From positions 2,852,001-2,916,000 of the forward strand of contig NZ_CP137134.1 of the NCBI RefSeq assembly GCF_033095785.1: a DNA stretch of 64,000 nucleotides, in the 5' to 3' direction. Source of the DNA: Nitrosospira sp. Is2. GTDB taxonomy: Bacteria > Pseudomonadota > Gammaproteobacteria > Burkholderiales > Nitrosomonadaceae. Positions within the stretch are counted from its first letter, which is position 1. Every line of letters starts with the position of its first letter. A program made the position numbers and the translations under genes. Of this stretch, positions 61,644 to 64,000 are shown piece by piece. The notes beneath the pieces are model-generated. The model was given only the letters and a program-made list of their open reading frames with translations, searched no databases and had not been told where the DNA came from.

Positions 61644-63362
61644 ATGCCTCACAGCGTTACTCTGATCACTACCATTGCTGTTAGCCTCGGCCTGGCGCTG
61701 CTGATGGGGCTCATCGCTCATCGCCTGAAACTCCCTGTGCTGCTGGGCTATCTCACGGCAGGCGTCATTCTCGGTTCCCATACACCCGGCTTCGTGGCTG
61801 ACATGGAGCTATCGGGCCAACTGGCGGAAATTGGCGTAATTCTGCTCATGTTCGGCGTAGGTTTACACTTTTCGCTGGATGATCTTCTGGCGGTCCGACG
61901 AATTGCTCTGCCAGGTGCGCTGGTCCAGATTGCGGTTGCTACCGCCTTCGGCGCGATCGTTGCTGTTTCGTGGGGCTGGAATCTTGCCGTGGGAATTGTA
62001 TACGGAGTCGCGCTTTCCACTGCCAGCACGGTCGTATTGCTACGCGCGCTTGAACAACGCGGTCTGCTAAAGTCCGTCAATGGATCAATTGCGGTTGGTT
62101 GGCTGATCGTCGAGGACTTGGCGATGGTCCTGGTTTTGGTGCTACTGCCTCCACTCGCCGGATGGATGGGTGTTGATCCGGGCCATCCAACACCTGATCA
62201 ATCCGGTTCCAACCTCTTTACTACGCTTTTGATCACCTTTGGCAAAGTATCCGTATTCGTTGCGCTGATGCTTATTGTCGGGAAGCGTGTTTTCCCCAAG
62301 CTGCTCTGGCATGTCGCCAGCACGAATTCCCAGGAACTCTTCATTCTGAGCGTTATCGCGGTAGCGATAGGCATCGCTTATGGTTCGGCAATGCTTTTCG
62401 GTGTCTCCTTTGCGCTCGGTGCTTTTTTCGCCGGAATGGTCATGCGCGAATCCGACTTGAGCCACAGGGCTGCTCAGGAATCGCTGCCGTTACGGGACGC
62501 TTTTTCGGTACTATTTTTTGTTTCGGTGGGGATGCTGTTTGACCCAAATGTTCTCATAGAACAGCCGCTTCGGGTCCTGGCAACGCTTGGGATTATCATC
62601 GTTGGAAAATCCTTGGCGGCCTTTTTTCTCGTGCTCCTTTTCCGTTATCCGCTTAATACGGCCCTCACTGTATCAGCGAGTCTCGCCCAGATCGGAGAAT
62701 TCTCCTTTATCCTCGCGGCCCTTGGCGTTTCTCTCGGGCTTTTGCCGGTTGAGGCGCAAAGTCTTATCCTAGCCGGCGCTTTCATCTCGATCACGCTTAA
62801 TCCGCTGGTATTCAGGATTATTGAGCCAGCGCAAGCCTGGATACGCGCTCGTTCCAAGCTTGCTTTGCTTCTGGAACGATCAGACGATCCTCTGGCCGAA
62901 CTGCCTACGACAGTTGCGTCAAGTTACGTGACCAGCCACGTGGTGCTTGTCGGCTATGGTCGTGTCGGCCGTTATATTGGCGAAGCATTGGCCAAAAAAG
63001 GGATGCCGCTTGTTGTGGCGGAACAAAATAGGGAAGTAGTCGAGGGGTTGCGCAAGCGCGGAATCCACGCCGTGGCGGGCGATGCCGCGGAGCCCGCGGT
63101 GCTTATACAAGCGCATATAGCGCGGGCGGCCATGCTGGTGATAGCGGTGCCCGATACATTACGTGCGCGGCGTATGATCGAAATCGCACGTATACTTAAC
63201 CCGCCAATTGAGATTATCGTGCGAACGCATAACGAAGAAGAGGCGGCCTTGCTGCGTAAGGAGAGCGGCGGTGAGGTGTTTCTTGGCGAGCACGAGCTTG
63301 CTTTGAGCATGACCCGTTATGTCCTGGAAAAGATCGTCCCCGATAACGAAAGGCGCAAGTAA
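61644..63362 (+). CDS. KefB/YbaL-type cation:proton antiporter with RCK domain
   Basis: A 572-residue CPA2-family transporter. The N-terminal about 390 residues form 12-13 membrane helices with LPVLLGYLTAGVILGSHTPGF, MFGVGLHFSLDDLL and SLAQIGEFSFILAALGV. The C-terminal part is a TrkA-N (RCK) domain: HVVLVGYGRVGRYIGEALAKKG, AGDAAEPAVL and IAVPDTLRARRM. The order and length fit the YbaL branch of Kef-like proteins, which exchange potassium or another cation for protons. The start is ATG 61644; no clear ribosome binding site was seen. Confidence 0.9.
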   Translation: MPHSVTLITTIAVSLGLALLMGLIAHRLKLPVLLGYLTAGVILGSHTPGFVADMELSGQLAEIGVILLMFGVGLHFSLDDLLAVRRIALPGALVQIAVATAFGAIVAVSWGWNLAVGIVYGVALSTASTVVLLRALEQRGLLKSVNGSIAVGWLIVEDLAMVLVLVLLPPLAGWMGVDPGHPTPDQSGSNLFTTLLITFGKVSVFVALMLIVGKRVFPKLLWHVASTNSQELFILSVIAVAIGIAYGSAMLFGVSFALGAFFAGMVMRESDLSHRAAQESLPLRDAFSVLFFVSVGMLFDPNVLIEQPLRVLATLGIIIVGKSLAAFFLVLLFRYPLNTALTVSASLAQIGEFSFILAALGVSLGLLPVEAQSLILAGAFISITLNPLVFRIIEPAQAWIRARSKLALLLERSDDPLAELPTTVASSYVTSHVVLVGYGRVGRYIGEALAKKGMPLVVAEQNREVVEGLRKRGIHAVAGDAAEPAVLIQAHIARAAMLVIAVPDTLRARRMIEIARILNPPIEIIVRTHNEEEAALLRKESGGEVFLGEHELALSMTRYVLEKIVPDNERRK

Positions 63363-63458
63363 GCGACCGCATCTGGCATTGCGTCTATGAGCGCTTCGGT
63401 TTGTTTTAAGACGGAATTCTGCTGGGTCAAAGTATGATTTTGATTATAGGAGGAATGC

Positions 63459-63812
63459 ATGAATGACACGATGGTCGTCTACCAGAAGCCTACATGCAGT
63501 AAATGCCGTGAAACGCTCGCGCTTCTGCGAGAAAGTGGTGCGGAGTTCGAAGCCGTCAATTATTATGAGATACCTTTAACCGCGCAGCGATTGCGGGAGC
63601 TGATCGATAAGCTTGGCATGACCGCACGCGAAATATTACGCCGAGACGAACCGCTGGCGCGTCATCTTGACCTCGGCGAGGGAGGGTTGTCAGATGATGA
63701 GTTGATAAAAGTCATGGTGGAGAACCCGGATTTGATTCAGCGACCCATTGTCGTGCGAGGCGATAAGGCAGTGCTGTGCCGCCCGCCTGAGAATGTAAAA
63801 AAGTTGCTCTAA
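63459..63812 (+). CDS. arsC: ArsC/Spx-family protein (arsenate-reductase-like)
   Basis: A 117-residue thioredoxin-fold protein with active-site Cys13 in KPTCSKCRETL, the family arginines in LRRDEP, LIQRPIVV and LCRPPENV, which correspond to the arsenate-binding residues of ArsC. A second cysteine makes a CxxC pair (13, 16), not found in E. coli plasmid ArsC, so a redox role other than arsenate reduction is possible. AGGAGG precedes the ATG. No ars operon is around it. Confidence 0.82.
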   Translation: MNDTMVVYQKPTCSKCRETLALLRESGAEFEAVNYYEIPLTAQRLRELIDKLGMTAREILRRDEPLARHLDLGEGGLSDDELIKVMVENPDLIQRPIVVRGDKAVLCRPPENVKKLL

Positions 63813-64000
63813 CGAGTTAGCCGAGCAAGATTCATAACGCTCGCTGGAGCCTTTGTGCCGAAGAACGCGTGAAGCGATGCATGGCCGCGTCCGCTCGCGT
63901 ATCTCGCTGCGGCCCACATCTTCCGTAAAGGAGCAAGCATAATAAAACTCTGAAGGGTGTCCATATTGCTAAAATGCGAACACTGGAAGATTAGCGAGGA
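63813..64000. other. End of window, no gene recognised
   Basis: The last 188 bp hold no clear gene. The sequence TAAAGGAGCAAGCAT near 63926-63940 resembles a ribosome binding site, but no long open frame follows before the window ends. Confidence 0.3.

Overview
The window is a gene-dense stretch (about 53 protein genes) of a Gram-negative chromosome, most likely a betaproteobacterium close to Nitrosomonadaceae (a Nitrosospira-like ammonia oxidiser). That placement is inference. It rests on the gene content and order (nuoJKLMN, argB-slmA, rhodanese-grxC-secB-gpsA, bioBFHCD beside comF, cysB divergent from an assimilatory sulfur operon), a PEP-CTERM protein and the overall protein character. 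No ammonia-oxidation gene lies in the window. No tRNA, rRNA, CRISPR array, transposase or prophage gene was recognised.

Layout. 1-5705: end of the complex I operon (nuoJ 3' end, nuoK, L, M, N). 5706-8728: a disturbed, low-density region with a reverse-strand PEP-CTERM gene, a decayed second copy of the 3' half of nuoN and a small lipoprotein gene. 8729-12834: sorbosone-dehydrogenase-like protein, htpG with a sigma-32-like promoter, and a NhaR-like regulator. 13088-18948: a three-gene RND heavy-metal-type efflux operon. 19064-25474: argB, slmA, a moeB/thiF-type gene, ctpA, envC, gpmA. 25692-29967: rhodanese-like protein, grxC, secB, an SH3 protein, gpsA, trmL, comF. 30088-34704: biotin operon bioB-F-H-C-D. 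34753-38972: a YvlD-like membrane protein, a REC-PAS-GGDEF-EAL protein and an MBL-fold hydrolase. 39261-40835: four tiny paralogous lipoprotein genes, at least three with their own terminator. 41137-44203: ribosomal oxygenase and mutL. 44313-50888: cysB and the divergent sulfate-assimilation genes (sulfite reductase, APS reductase, cysD, cysN). 51056-57731: a 1198-residue fused Nfn-like flavoprotein, then the split transhydrogenase pntAA-pntAB-pntB. 57842-59376: an RTX repeat gene broken by one missing base. 60104-63812: ald, a KefB/YbaL-type antiporter and an ArsC-family protein.

How the genes work together. The 44-58 kb block forms a coherent sulfur and redox region. CysDN and the APS reductase turn sulfate into sulfite, and a siroheme reductase makes sulfide. 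No CysJ-type flavoprotein is present here. The neighbouring Nfn-like fusion (GltD-like plus PyrK-like modules) and the proton-driven transhydrogenase are candidates for supplying low-potential electrons and NADPH. Most notable for follow-up: the fused Nfn-like protein; a siroheme reductase carrying two complete cysteine sets; the micro-lipoprotein array; the nuoN partial duplication; the RTX frameshift with a 270-bp internal duplication; a 20-residue duplication inside the EAL domain; and a rhodanese whose catalytic cysteine is replaced by histidine.
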